Notes: generated by a model from the letters alone, not told the origin. DNA of 64,000 nucleotides from Streptomyces sp. 6-11-2 (GCF_006540305.1 NZ_BJOR01000001.1:1860001-1924000), one strand, 5' to 3'; counted from the first letter of the stretch, positions 1 through 8,744 are shown. A program made the numbers and translations.

Positions 1-1
1 G

Positions 2-379
2 GCGGTGCGGCGGATCGTCGACGTGGTCGACGCGTGCGGGGCGCGGGACCGCGTGTACTACTGCGCGGGCGCCGAGGCCATGCTCGCGGTGCGCGCCGCC
101 GACCCGGCCGCCGAGATCGCGCTGACCTGGACGAGCCTGGCGCCCCCGCGGGCCGGGCTGCTGGAGGCGGTGCGGCCCCGGTGGCTGAACTACCGGTTCA
201 CCCTGGTGGACCGGGACCTCGCCACCCGTGTCCATCGCGACGGCTACCTGCTGTCCGTCTGGACCCCCGACACCCGACGCTCCCTGCGCCGCCTCCTCGA
301 CCTCGGCGCCGACTCCATCACGACCAACCGCGTCGACCTGCTGCACACCCTGCGCACCGCGCAGACCGCGGCACCGTAG
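2..379 (+). CDS. Glycerophosphodiester phosphodiesterase, C-terminal part
   Basis: This is the last roughly 125 residues of a protein whose start lies before the window. The tail carries the end of a GDPD-type TIM barrel: a strand ending in VWTPD, followed by the LGADSITTNR segment that closes such barrels. The family hydrolyses glycerophosphodiesters to glycerol-3-phosphate and an alcohol. The catalytic His residues would be in the missing N-terminal part, so activity cannot be judged here. The gene converges on the minus-strand gene at 438-737. Confidence 0.8.
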   Translation, partial: AVRRIVDVVDACGARDRVYYCAGAEAMLAVRAADPAAEIALTWTSLAPPRAGLLEAVRPRWLNYRFTLVDRDLATRVHRDGYLLSVWTPDTRRSLRRLLDLGADSITTNRVDLLHTLRTAQTAAP

Positions 380-437
380 GGCCTCTCGTTCGGATCATGC
401 CGGGCTCCCTGATCCGGTCCGATCCCGACGAAGGACC

Positions 438-737
438 CTAGCGGCGGGCCCCCGACAACACCTCGGTACGGTCCGGCACTTGCTCCGGAACGCCTCGGCG
501 ATGGGTGCCCTCCCCGACGGACGCGGCGGCGGCGATGGCGCCCATCATCCCAACGACCACCGCGAATTCACGCGTGTCCACGGACCCCAGTCGCCGCCAC
601 ACCGCCTCCGGCACCCCCGGGAAGCGCTCCCGCAGCGCCGATACGCTGCGCCGCTGCCAGCCCGGCACGGCGGCCAACTCCGCCACATCGTGCGGGGCCC
701 AGGCCGCCAGCAGCCCGAACGTGACGGCGGGGCACAC
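438..737 (-). CDS. Small hypothetical protein
   Basis: A 99-residue protein with a GTG start; an in-frame stop at 750-752 rules out a longer form. No good Shine-Dalgarno sequence is visible. Codon third positions are strongly G/C, as in the neighbours, which supports real coding. The sequence has a tryptophan-containing helical first half (WAPHDVAEL, PGWQRRSV) and an Ala-rich segment near residues 65-75. I recognise no domain. It lies just downstream of the binding-protein gene and on the same strand, so it may be co-transcribed with it. Confidence 0.55.
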   Translation of the reverse strand: MCPAVTFGLLAAWAPHDVAELAAVPGWQRRSVSALRERFPGVPEAVWRRLGSVDTREFAVVVGMMGAIAAAASVGEGTHRRGVPEQVPDRTEVLSGARR

Positions 738-777
738 CGGTTGGTCGCTCTACGTGTGCGTCACGCAGGTGAGTCTG

Positions 778-1968
778 CTACAGGCCCACGATGGCGTTCC
801 AGCGCTTGGCGAACTCCACACGCTCCCCGGAGGACATGTCGCGGGCGATGGCGAGGCGCTCGCGCATGGTGGCGTCGGGGAAGATCAGCGGGTTCTCGGC
901 GAGTTCGGCGGTGTCCTGGTCCTTGGAGTCGGCGAGCACCGCCTGGGCCGCCGGGACGGGGCAGACGTAGTTGACCCAGGTGGCGAGTTCCGCGGCCACC
1001 TCGGGGTCGTAGTAGTAGTCGATCAGGCGTTCCGCGTTGGCCTTGTGGCCGGCCCGGTTGGGGATCATCCAGGAGTCCGACCACAGTTCCGCGCCCTCCT
1101 CGGGCACGACGAAGCGGATGTCGGGGTTGTCCGCCTGGAGCTGGATCACATCGCCCGAGTAGGCCTGGCAGGCCAGGACGTCCCCGCTGACCAGGTCCTT
1201 GGTGTAGTCGTTGCCGGTGAAGCGGCGGATGTGGCCCTTGCGGATCTGCCGCTCCACCTGGTCGCAGATCTTGTCGAAGTCGTGGGTCTTCCACTTGGTG
1301 ATGTCCACGCCGTTGGCCTGCATCAGCAGCGCGAACGCCTCGTCCAGGCCGGACAGCAGGGTGACCCGGCCCTTGAGGTCGCTCGCCCACAGGTCGGAGA
1401 CCTGGCGTATCTCGCGGCCGAGCTTGCGGCGGTTGTAGGCGATGCCGGTGATGCCCGACTGGTACGGCATCGTGAACTTGCGTCCCGGATCGAAGGCGGG
1501 GTCGCGCAGCAGCGGGTCCAGATACTTGGCCACCTGCGGCTGACGGGCGCGGTCCATCTCCTGCACCCAGCCCAGCCGGACGAACCGCGCGCACAGCCAG
1601 TCGCTGATCACGATGAGATCGCGGCCCGGGTCCTGATGGTTCATCAGGGACGGGCTGATCTTGCCGAAGAACTCGTCGTTGTCGTTGATCTCCTCGACGT
1701 AGTCGACGGCGATGCCCGTCTGCTTCTCGAAGGCCTCCAGAGTGGGCCGCTTGTTCGGGTTCTTGTCGTCGGTGTCGATGTAGAGCGGCCAGTTCGCCCA
1801 GGTCAGCCGGTGATCGGTGGCGGAGATGTCCGGGATGGCGCGGTCACCGGGCTGGACGTAGGCGGCGGGCACCCCGCAGCCGGCGAGCGCACCGAGCGCG
1901 GCCGTGCCGCCCAGGGCACGCAGCAGGGAGCGACGGGAGAGCGGGGGCGTCTTCGGAGTCTTGGGCAC
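778..1968 (-). CDS. Polyamine-type ABC transporter substrate-binding lipoprotein (PotD family)
   Basis: About 396 residues from the GTG at 1966-1968; the open frame runs further upstream, but that part overlaps repeats and does not look coding. The N terminus has a twin arginine (LSRRSLLRAL) and a lipobox (LAGCG), suggesting Tat export and lipid anchoring. The mature part has the WANWPLYID segment and the SDWLCARFV region typical of spermidine/putrescine-binding proteins. No PotABC permease or ATPase genes adjoin it, so it would depend on a transporter encoded elsewhere. The neighbouring dehydrogenase and aminotransferase fit polyamine uptake, but the ligand is inferred. Confidence 0.85.
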   Translation of the reverse strand: MPKTPKTPPLSRRSLLRALGGTAALGALAGCGVPAAYVQPGDRAIPDISATDHRLTWANWPLYIDTDDKNPNKRPTLEAFEKQTGIAVDYVEEINDNDEFFGKISPSLMNHQDPGRDLIVISDWLCARFVRLGWVQEMDRARQPQVAKYLDPLLRDPAFDPGRKFTMPYQSGITGIAYNRRKLGREIRQVSDLWASDLKGRVTLLSGLDEAFALLMQANGVDITKWKTHDFDKICDQVERQIRKGHIRRFTGNDYTKDLVSGDVLACQAYSGDVIQLQADNPDIRFVVPEEGAELWSDSWMIPNRAGHKANAERLIDYYYDPEVAAELATWVNYVCPVPAAQAVLADSKDQDTAELAENPLIFPDATMRERLAIARDMSSGERVEFAKRWNAIVGL

Positions 1969-2038
1969 CGGCCCAGGATGCCGCTCCTGTCCGCGGCCGG
2001 ACAATCGACGCAGCGTCGAGCACGCCGGTAGGGAGCCG

Positions 2039-2137
2039 ACACCTTGTCGATCACGGCCCGGCCGCGGAGACACCGTGTCGACCACCGCCCGCCCTGGACA
2101 CACCGCGTCGACCACCGCCCGGCCCCGGACACACCAC
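2039..2137. repeat. Imperfect roughly 30-bp direct repeats
   Basis: Three imperfect copies, spaced about 30 bases, each contain CACC...GTCGA followed by a CCGCCCG-type run; a fourth partial copy merges into the next hairpin. They lie between the start of the binding-protein gene and the dehydrogenase terminator. The function is unknown. Confidence 0.6.
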
Positions 2138-2169
2138 GGCCCCGGACGGTCCGTCCTCCGTCCGGGGCC
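2138..2169 (-). terminator. Hairpin terminator after the aldehyde dehydrogenase gene
   Basis: A perfect 12-bp inverted repeat (2138-2149 with 2158-2169) and an 8-nt loop, placed 58 bases beyond the dehydrogenase stop. It has no U-tract, which is common for Streptomyces terminators. Confidence 0.65.
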
Positions 2170-2226
2170 GCGAGCGGGCGAGCCACGCGATCAGCGCGTC
2201 ACGCGGTCAGTGACGCGCGGTCGGCG

Positions 2227-3666
2227 TCACGCGTCGAGCGACGTCATGACGTGCTTGATCCGCGTGTAGTCCTCGAAGCCGTACGCCGACAGGTCCTTGC
2301 CGTAGCCGGACTTCTTGAAGCCGCCGTGCGGCATCTCGGCGACCAGCGGGATGTGGGTGTTGATCCACACGCAGCCGAAGTCGAGCTTCTTGGACATCCG
2401 CATGGCGCGGGAGTGGTCCTTGGTCCACACCGAGGAGGCCAGCGCGTAGTCGACGCCGTTGGCCCACTCCACGGCCTGGTCCTCGTCCGAGAAGGACTGC
2501 ACGGTGATGACCGGGCCGAAGACCTCCCTCTGGATGATCTCGTCGTCCTGCTTCAGGCCGGAGACGACGGTCGGGGCGTAGAAGTAGCCCTTGTCGCCGA
2601 CCTGGTGGCCGCCGGCCTCGACCTTCGCGTGGGCGGGCAGCCGCTCGATGAAGCCGGCCACCTGCTTGAGCTGGTTGGGGTTGTTCAGCGGACCGAACAG
2701 GACGTCCTCGTCGTCCGGCTGCCCGGTCTTGGTCTCGGCCGCGGCCTTGGCGAGCGCGGAGACGAACGCGTCATGGATGGACTCGTGGACGAGGACACGG
2801 GTGGCGGCCGTGCAGTCCTGGCCGGCGTTGAAGAAGCCGGCGACCGAGATGTCCTCGACGGCCTTGTCGATGTCGGTGTCCTCGAAGACCACGACCGGGG
2901 CCTTGCCGCCCAGTTCCAGGTGGACCCGCTTGAGGTCCTTGGAGGCCGACTCGGCGACCGACATGCCGGCGCGCACGGAACCGGTGATGGAGGCCATCGC
3001 CGGGGTCGGGTGCTCCACCATCAGACGCCCGGTGTCGCGGTCGCCGCAGATGACGTTGAAGACGCCCTTGGGCAGGATCGAGCCGATGATGTCGGCGATC
3101 AGGACCGTGGAGGCGGGGGTGGTGTCCGACGGCTTCAGGACGACCGTGTTGCCCGCGGCGAGGGCCGGGGCGAACTTCCACACGGCCATCATCATCGGAT
3201 AGTTCCACGGCGCGACCTGCGCGCAGACGCCGATCGGCTCGCGGCGGATGATCGAGGTCAGCCCGTCCATGTACTCGCCGGCCGAGCGGCCCTCGAGCAT
3301 CCGGGCCGCACCCGCGAAGAAGCGGATCTGGTCGACCATCGGCGGGATCTCCTCGGAGCGGGTCAGCCCGATCGGCTTGCCCGTGTTCTCCACCTCGGCC
3401 GCGATCAGTTCCTCGGCGCGCTCCTCGAAGGCGTCCGCGATCTTCAGCAGGGCCTTCTGGCGCTCCGCCGGGGTGGTGTCGCGCCAGCCCGGGAAGGCCG
3501 CGGCCGCGGCCGCCATGGCGGCGTCCACGTCCGCCGGCCCGGAAAGCGGCGCGGTCGCGTACGCCTCGCCCGTCACGGGGTTGACCACCTCGGTGGTCCG
3601 TCCGTCGGCGGCGTCCCGGAACTCACCGTCGATGTAGTTGCGCAGACGACGCAGCTCGGTGCTCAC
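2227..3666 (-). CDS. Gamma-aminobutyraldehyde dehydrogenase-type NAD-dependent aldehyde dehydrogenase
   Basis: 479 residues with a GTG start and a strong AGGAGG ribosome site. It has the aldehyde dehydrogenase core: the PWNYP motif, the ELGGKAPVV motif with the catalytic Glu, the GQDCTA motif with the catalytic Cys, and the VFGPV segment. The family oxidises aldehydes to acids. The genes around it (class III aminotransferase, Lrp regulator, polyamine-binding protein) suggest that it oxidises 4-aminobutanal to GABA in putrescine breakdown. It is divergent from the Lrp regulator, and the shared 170-base intergenic region is the likely control point. Betaine-aldehyde dehydrogenase is the main alternative label. 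Confidence 0.9.
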   Translation of the reverse strand: MSTELRRLRNYIDGEFRDAADGRTTEVVNPVTGEAYATAPLSGPADVDAAMAAAAAAFPGWRDTTPAERQKALLKIADAFEERAEELIAAEVENTGKPIGLTRSEEIPPMVDQIRFFAGAARMLEGRSAGEYMDGLTSIIRREPIGVCAQVAPWNYPMMMAVWKFAPALAAGNTVVLKPSDTTPASTVLIADIIGSILPKGVFNVICGDRDTGRLMVEHPTPAMASITGSVRAGMSVAESASKDLKRVHLELGGKAPVVVFEDTDIDKAVEDISVAGFFNAGQDCTAATRVLVHESIHDAFVSALAKAAAETKTGQPDDEDVLFGPLNNPNQLKQVAGFIERLPAHAKVEAGGHQVGDKGYFYAPTVVSGLKQDDEIIQREVFGPVITVQSFSDEDQAVEWANGVDYALASSVWTKDHSRAMRMSKKLDFGCVWINTHIPLVAEMPHGGFKKSGYGKDLSAYGFEDYTRIKHVMTSLDA

Positions 3667-3837
3667 TGCCGGCCCTCCTGATCTTGTTCAAGATGTCCCA
3701 TCGCTGAGGCACCCACCCTAGTCCGGGGGCCCACGTTTTCAACACCCCCGCCGCCGCGAGTTCTGCGAAATCCGCACGTCTCGGTCTCGCAAACAACGAA
3801 TTTCATTGCATCGGCCTTGCGGAACTGTCGATACGTC

Positions 3838-4356
3838 GTGCACAGTGAGGTCGTGCCCAGTCGAAGCGCAGAGCAGAGGGACTCCCGCGAGTCCAGGAAC
3901 GGGAGCAGCCCGCACCTGGACGCCGTCTCCCTCGCCATCATCGAGCAGTTGCAGGAGGACGGCCGCCGTCCGTACGCCGCCATCGGCAAGGCCGTCGGCC
4001 TGTCCGAGGCGGCCGTGCGCCAGCGCGTCCAGAAGCTGCTCGACCAGGGCGTGATGCAGATCGTCGCCGTCACCGACCCGCTCACCGTGGGCTTCCGCCG
4101 GCAGGCGATGGTCGGGATCAACGTCGAGGGCGACACGGAGTCCGTGGCCGACGCTCTGACCGGCATGTCGGAAGTCGAGTACGTGGTGATGACCGCGGGC
4201 TCGTTCGACATCCTCGCCGAGATCGTCTGCGAGGACGACGACCAGCTGCTGGACGTCATCAACAAACGCATCCGGGCACTGCCCGGCGTGCGCTCCACCG
4301 AGAGCTTCGTCTACCTCAAGCTCAAGAAGCAGACCTACATGTGGGGAACCCGATAA
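3838..4356 (+). CDS. Lrp/AsnC family regulator
   Basis: 172 residues from the GTG at 3838 (another GTG is at 3853). An N-terminal winged helix-turn-helix (AAIGKAVGLSEAAVRQRV, about residues 45-62) is followed by an RAM ligand-binding domain that includes the VMTAGSFDI motif. It probably senses an amino acid or amine. It overlaps the start of the aminotransferase gene by 16 bases, implying translational coupling, and is divergent from the aldehyde dehydrogenase gene. From memory, the S. coelicolor counterpart at this position (SCO5656) has been described as a regulator of ethanolamine/polyamine use; that is not shown by the sequence. Confidence 0.9.
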   Translation: MHSEVVPSRSAEQRDSRESRNGSSPHLDAVSLAIIEQLQEDGRRPYAAIGKAVGLSEAAVRQRVQKLLDQGVMQIVAVTDPLTVGFRRQAMVGINVEGDTESVADALTGMSEVEYVVMTAGSFDILAEIVCEDDDQLLDVINKRIRALPGVRSTESFVYLKLKKQTYMWGTR

Positions 4357-5720
4357 CCGTGAGCAAGGACCTCAGCCGTACCGCGTACGATCACCTGTGG
4401 ATGCACTTCACCCGCATGTCCTCGTACGAGAACGCCCCCGTGCCGACGATCGTGCGCGGCGAGGGCACCTACATCTACGACGACAAGGGCAAGCGCTACC
4501 TCGACGGTCTCGCGGGTCTGTTCGTGGTCCAGGCCGGTCACGGCCGCACGGAGCTGGCCGAGACCGCGTCCAAGCAGGCGCAGGAGCTGGCGTTCTTCCC
4601 CGTCTGGTCCTACGCCCACCCCAAGGCCGTCGAGCTGGCCGAGCGTCTGGCGCACCACGCCCCGGGCGACCTGAACAAGGTCTTCTTCACCACCGGCGGC
4701 GGCGAGGCGGTCGAGACCGCCTGGAAGCTCGCCAAGCAGTACTTCAAGCTGACCGGCAAGCCCACCAAGTACAAGGTCATATCCCGCGCGGTCGCCTACC
4801 ACGGCACCCCGCAGGGCGCCCTGTCCATCACCGGCCTGCCGGGCCTGAAGGCGCCGTTCGAGCCGCTGGTTCCGGGCGCGCACAAGGTGCCGAACACCAA
4901 CATCTACCGCGCCCCGATCTTCGGCGACGATCCGGAGGCCTTCGGCCGCTGGGCCGCCGACCAGATCGAGCAGCAGATCCTCTTCGAGGGCCCGGACACG
5001 GTCGCCGCGGTCTTCCTGGAGCCGGTGCAGAACGCCGGCGGCTGCTTCCCGCCGCCGCCCGGATACTTCCAGCGTGTGCGCGAGATCTGCGACCAGTACG
5101 ACGTGCTGCTCGTCTCCGACGAGGTCATCTGCGCCTTCGGCCGTCTGGGCACCACGTTCGCCTGTGACAAGTTCGGCTACGTCCCGGACATGATCACCTG
5201 CGCCAAGGGCATGACCTCGGGCTACTCCCCGATCGGCGCGTGCATCGTCTCCGACCGCCTGGCCGAGCCCTTCTACAAGGGCGACAACACCTTCCTGCAC
5301 GGCTACACCTTCGGTGGCCACCCGGTCTCCGCCGCGGTGGGCCTGGCCAACCTCGACCTGTTCGAGCGCGAGGGCCTCAACCAGCACGTGCTGGACAACG
5401 AGGGCGCCTTCCTCTCCACCCTGCAGAAGCTGCACGACCTGCCGATCGTCGGCGACGTCCGCGGCAACGGCTTCTTCTACGGCATCGAGCTGGTGAAGGA
5501 CAAGCACACCAAGGAGTCCTTCAACGAGGAGGAGACCGAGCGGGTCCTGTACGGCTTCCTCTCCAAGGCGCTGTTCGACAACGGTCTGTACTGCCGTGCC
5601 GACGACCGCGGCGACCCGGTCATCCAGCTCGCCCCGCCGCTGATCTCCACCCAGGAGACCTTCGACGAGATCGAGCAGATCCTGCGCGCGACCCTGTCGG
5701 AGGCGTGGACCAAGCTGTGA
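4341..5720 (+). CDS. Class III pyridoxal-phosphate aminotransferase (putrescine/GABA-type)
   Basis: 459 residues. Class III fold features are seen: a substrate/PLP GGGEAVETA motif, LVSDEVICAFGR with the PLP Asp, and the Schiff-base Lys in TCAKGMTSGY. The family moves an amino group from an omega-amine to pyruvate or 2-oxoglutarate. Its position after an Lrp regulator and beside a gamma-aminobutyraldehyde-type dehydrogenase suggests it is the first step of putrescine catabolism, or uses another diamine or beta-alanine. The ATG at 4341 lies inside the regulator gene; a GTG at 4359 is a possible alternative start. Confidence 0.9.
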   Translation: MGNPITVSKDLSRTAYDHLWMHFTRMSSYENAPVPTIVRGEGTYIYDDKGKRYLDGLAGLFVVQAGHGRTELAETASKQAQELAFFPVWSYAHPKAVELAERLAHHAPGDLNKVFFTTGGGEAVETAWKLAKQYFKLTGKPTKYKVISRAVAYHGTPQGALSITGLPGLKAPFEPLVPGAHKVPNTNIYRAPIFGDDPEAFGRWAADQIEQQILFEGPDTVAAVFLEPVQNAGGCFPPPPGYFQRVREICDQYDVLLVSDEVICAFGRLGTTFACDKFGYVPDMITCAKGMTSGYSPIGACIVSDRLAEPFYKGDNTFLHGYTFGGHPVSAAVGLANLDLFEREGLNQHVLDNEGAFLSTLQKLHDLPIVGDVRGNGFFYGIELVKDKHTKESFNEEETERVLYGFLSKALFDNGLYCRADDRGDPVIQLAPPLISTQETFDEIEQILRATLSEAWTKL

Positions 5721-5778
5721 CCGCGGCGGCCCGACCGCCGCGCGAAAGGCGCACACCTGCGATCAGCTGATCAACACC

Positions 5779-5823
5779 GGCCCCGGTGCCGTCCGTTCGA
5801 GTGGGAAACGGCGGCCCGGGGCC
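5779..5823 (+). terminator. Terminator after the aminotransferase gene
   Basis: An 8-bp GGCCCCGG stem (5779-5786 with 5816-5823) continues into an inner GCCGT/ACGGC stem. It lies about 60 bases after the aminotransferase stop. Confidence 0.6.
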
Positions 5824-5976
5824 GTGTGCTGTCCGGGCTCTCCCCAGGCGCTGCCTAGCGTGCCCTTGACGCGTCACTCTGCGTCGGACCGGCCCCGTGA
5901 CCCGAGGTCTTCACACTCGTTCGCCCGTACGGGGGACACGGCACGGCATTCCCGATGAGAACCGAGGTGCACGCCC

Positions 5977-6720
5977 ATGGACGTCCCACCCGACAACGAG
6001 GTGCTCTGGGCGCGGGCCCTGCACTACACCCACGACGACGGTTCACCCGCCCTCGGCGGCGTCTCCCTCGGTGTCGCGCAGGGCGAGATCCTCGCCGTGA
6101 ACGGGCCGAGCGGCAGCGGCAAGACCACCCTGCTGCGGTGCCTGTCCGGCTTGACGCGGGTGCGGCACGGCGAGGTCTGGTTCAACGGCGTCCCGGTGCA
6201 CACCCTGGGCCCGCTGGCCCGTGAGCGGCTGCGCCGCGACCGGTTCGGCTGGGTCGACCCCACGCCCGTGCTCGTACCGGAGCTGAACGTCTGGGAGAAC
6301 ACGGCCCTGCCCCTGATGCTGCGCGGCACGAGCCGGCGGCGGGCCAAGGTGGCCGCCCAGGAGTGGCTGGAGCGCCTCGACGTCGGCGACCTGGCCCGTA
6401 TGCGCCCGCACCGGCTGCGCCAGGCCGAGCGGCAGCGCGTCTGCATCGCCCGCGCGCTCGCCCCCTTCCCCACGGTGCTGTTCGCCGACGAGCCGACGGC
6501 CCCGCTGCACCGCGCCGACCGCGCCCACGTGCTGCGCACGCTCACCACCGCGGCCCGTTCGCACGGCATCACGGTCGTGCTCGCCAGCCACGACCCGGAG
6601 ACCGCGGCCTTCGCGGACCGGACGGTGGCGGTGCTCGACGGGCGGTGCGTGAAAACCGTGCACCTGCCCCCGGTCGGCGACACCGCGGAAGGCCGGGCCG
6701 CGTGCTCGCTCTCCGTCTGA
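5977..6720 (+). CDS. ABC transporter ATP-binding protein with degenerate signature motif
   Basis: 247 residues. Walker A (GPSGSGKTT, about residue 44), Walker B (VLFADEPTA) and the switch His (VLASHDPE) are intact, but the ABC signature, normally LSGGQ, reads LRQAE just before RQRVCIARAL. The closest type is the LolD/MacB-like ATPase class that works with FtsX-type permeases. The stop overlaps the start of the permease gene by 19 bases, so the two proteins probably form one complex. The altered signature may mean reduced or regulated ATP hydrolysis. The substrate is unknown. Confidence 0.85.
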   Translation: MDVPPDNEVLWARALHYTHDDGSPALGGVSLGVAQGEILAVNGPSGSGKTTLLRCLSGLTRVRHGEVWFNGVPVHTLGPLARERLRRDRFGWVDPTPVLVPELNVWENTALPLMLRGTSRRRAKVAAQEWLERLDVGDLARMRPHRLRQAERQRVCIARALAPFPTVLFADEPTAPLHRADRAHVLRTLTTAARSHGITVVLASHDPETAAFADRTVAVLDGRCVKTVHLPPVGDTAEGRAACSLSV

Positions 6721-8177
6721 CCCGCGTCGCCCGCCCGGGCGTCCAGCTGCGCCGCCTGACGGTCGCTGTGGCGTCGGCGGGCACGGGCTTCCTGCTGCTG
6801 TCCAGCCTCGGCTACGCGCTCGGCCACCCGGAGCACTCGGCCGCCGCGGCGCTGCGCCTGTCCTGGTGCGTGCTGCCCCTGGCCGCGACGGTGTACCTCG
6901 CGGTCGCGGTGGCCCGCACCGACCCGGGGACCCGTCCCCGGTCGGGCCTGTCGGCGCTCGGTCTCGGCCCGGGCCGTCTGATGGCCGTCTCGGCGGCCAC
7001 GACCGCCCTGGCCTGCGGCCTCGGCTCGCTGCTCGCGCTGCTGGTCTTCATGTACCTGCGCGGCGACGGCACGGAACTGCCGTTCGACGGCGCGGCACCC
7101 GCCTTCCTGGCGGCCGGGGAGCCACTGCCGGTGCCGGCCGTGCTGACGCTGCTGACCGTCGTCCCCGTCCTCACCTCGGTGGCGGTCGCGCTGGTGCTGT
7201 GCCCCCGGGAGGCGAGGCTCACGACGGCCCGGAACACCGGCCGGAGGTACGGCCGCTTCGGGGCGTACCGGCGCACCGCCACGCGGGAGACGTTCGGGGC
7301 GTACGGCCGGTTCGGGGCACGCCTCGGCGACGGGTCCGCCAGGCGACAGGACCGGCCGGCGGGGCAGGACCGGTCGGCGACGGCGTGCGCGGTCCGGCCC
7401 CAGGACACGGCCGACGGCACGGTGCGGACCGGGGACGACCTGTCCGGCGCCCCTCCGAGCGAGGCCGACCTGTCCGGGGACGACCTGTCCGGCACCCCCC
7501 AGGACGCCGGTCACGAACCCGCGCACGACGACACCGACCCCGATCGGCCCCCGGCCCCTCGGCAGCCGCCCACCGGACTCCCCTGGGGCATCGCCGTACT
7601 CGCCGCCGGCCTGGCCGTGGAGACGTACGCCGGACGGTCCACCACCCCCGGCGCCGTCCCCGGCCCGGTCCTCCCCGGCGGCCTGGCGTCCGGCTCCGCC
7701 CCGGTCCTCATCGGCTGGCTGATGACCGCACTCGGCCTCGCCCTGGCCGGCCCCGGGCTCACCCACCTGTGCGGCCGCGTGCTCCAGTCCGCGCGCCCGG
7801 GCGCCCTGCGGCTCCTGGCCGGACGCGTCCTGATGGAGGAGGCGGGCCGCATCGGCCGCCCGCTGGGCGTGGTCTGCGCGGTGGGGTCGGGGACGTACGC
7901 CGTGATCGCGGCCTACGAGGGCACCGCCCGGGCGCTCGGCCCGCTGACGACGCTGGGCGCGCTGCTCGTCGCCGGCTGCGCCGTGACCACCCTGCTGATC
8001 GCCGCCGTCGAGGCGAGGCAGTCCCGTGCCGACGCCATCGCCGCGCTGCTGCGGCTCGGCGCACCGGCCTCGGTGCTGCGCTCCGCCGCCCTCCTGCGCT
8101 GCCTCGCCCTGCTGGCCCTGTTCATCCCGCTGACCCTGATGGTCGCCGATCTCGCCGCCCTGCCGCTGGCCCCCTGA
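6702..8177 (+). CDS. FtsX-like ABC transporter permease
   Basis: 491 residues from a GTG inside the end of the ATPase gene. Hydrophobic segments lie near residues 10-35, 50-68, 85-110 and 140-165. A hydrophilic Arg/Asp/Pro-rich linker of about 130 residues (roughly 170-300) follows, and then at least four more hydrophobic segments up to the C terminus. The linker contains reiterated YGRFGA and DDLSG words. The end resembles the FtsX core. The partner is the preceding ATPase. No associated accessory lipoprotein gene is present. The transported substrate is unknown. Confidence 0.75.
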   Translation: MLALRLTRVARPGVQLRRLTVAVASAGTGFLLLSSLGYALGHPEHSAAAALRLSWCVLPLAATVYLAVAVARTDPGTRPRSGLSALGLGPGRLMAVSAATTALACGLGSLLALLVFMYLRGDGTELPFDGAAPAFLAAGEPLPVPAVLTLLTVVPVLTSVAVALVLCPREARLTTARNTGRRYGRFGAYRRTATRETFGAYGRFGARLGDGSARRQDRPAGQDRSATACAVRPQDTADGTVRTGDDLSGAPPSEADLSGDDLSGTPQDAGHEPAHDDTDPDRPPAPRQPPTGLPWGIAVLAAGLAVETYAGRSTTPGAVPGPVLPGGLASGSAPVLIGWLMTALGLALAGPGLTHLCGRVLQSARPGALRLLAGRVLMEEAGRIGRPLGVVCAVGSGTYAVIAAYEGTARALGPLTTLGALLVAGCAVTTLLIAAVEARQSRADAIAALLRLGAPASVLRSAALLRCLALLALFIPLTLMVADLAALPLAP

Positions 8178-8309
8178 GCCACCGGCCCGCCGGCCCACCC
8201 GCTCCGGAGAAGACGCGCGAAAGAAATCCCGGGGCCGCCGATGAGTTCCGCGCGGACCCCGGGTCTACCCCTGAGAACGGCAACGAACCGCGATGGGAGA
8301 GACCCCGCC

Positions 8310-8717
8310 ATGTACCAGCAGATGATCTTCGTGAACCTGGCGACGAACGACGTGGCCGCGTCCAGGAGGTTCTTCACCGAGCTCGGCTACACCATCAACC
8401 CCCAGTTCTCCACCGACGAATGCGCCTGCGTCGTCATCAGCGACACGATCATCGCGATGCTGCTCAGCAAGCAGCACTACGCCAACTTCACCAAGAAGGA
8501 GATCGCGGATTCGACGAAGTCCAGCGAAGTGCTGATCTGCCTGAGCGCGGAGAGCCGCGAGAAGGTCGACGAACTGGTGCAGAAGGCAATCGCGGCCGGT
8601 GGCACCGCGACCGGCGAGGCCCAGGACCAGGGCTTCATGTACGGCCGCTCCTTCGACGACCTCGACGGCCACACCTGGGAGGTCATGTGGATGGACCCGG
8701 CTGCGGTGCAGGGCTGA
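8310..8717 (+). CDS. VOC (glyoxalase/bleomycin-resistance fold) protein
   Basis: 135 residues from the ATG at 8310, preceded by GGGAGA; the frame upstream is not needed. It has the paired beta-alpha-beta-beta-beta modules of the vicinal oxygen chelate fold: NLATNDVAASRRFF at the start and GHTWEVMWM at the end. This subgroup is often annotated as lactoylglutathione lyase-like, but the reaction cannot be assigned. Only some metal-ligand positions are evident. It is a single-gene unit with its own terminator. Confidence 0.85.
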   Translation: MYQQMIFVNLATNDVAASRRFFTELGYTINPQFSTDECACVVISDTIIAMLLSKQHYANFTKKEIADSTKSSEVLICLSAESREKVDELVQKAIAAGGTATGEAQDQGFMYGRSFDDLDGHTWEVMWMDPAAVQG

Positions 8718-8744
8718 GCCCACTGGGGGTTGAGGACAGGATCG

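Noticed and set aside
505..2031. Long plus-strand open frame opposite the binding-protein gene
   Set aside because: It is a shadow of the minus-strand gene in G+C-rich DNA; the opposite frame has a signal peptide, lipobox and family motifs.
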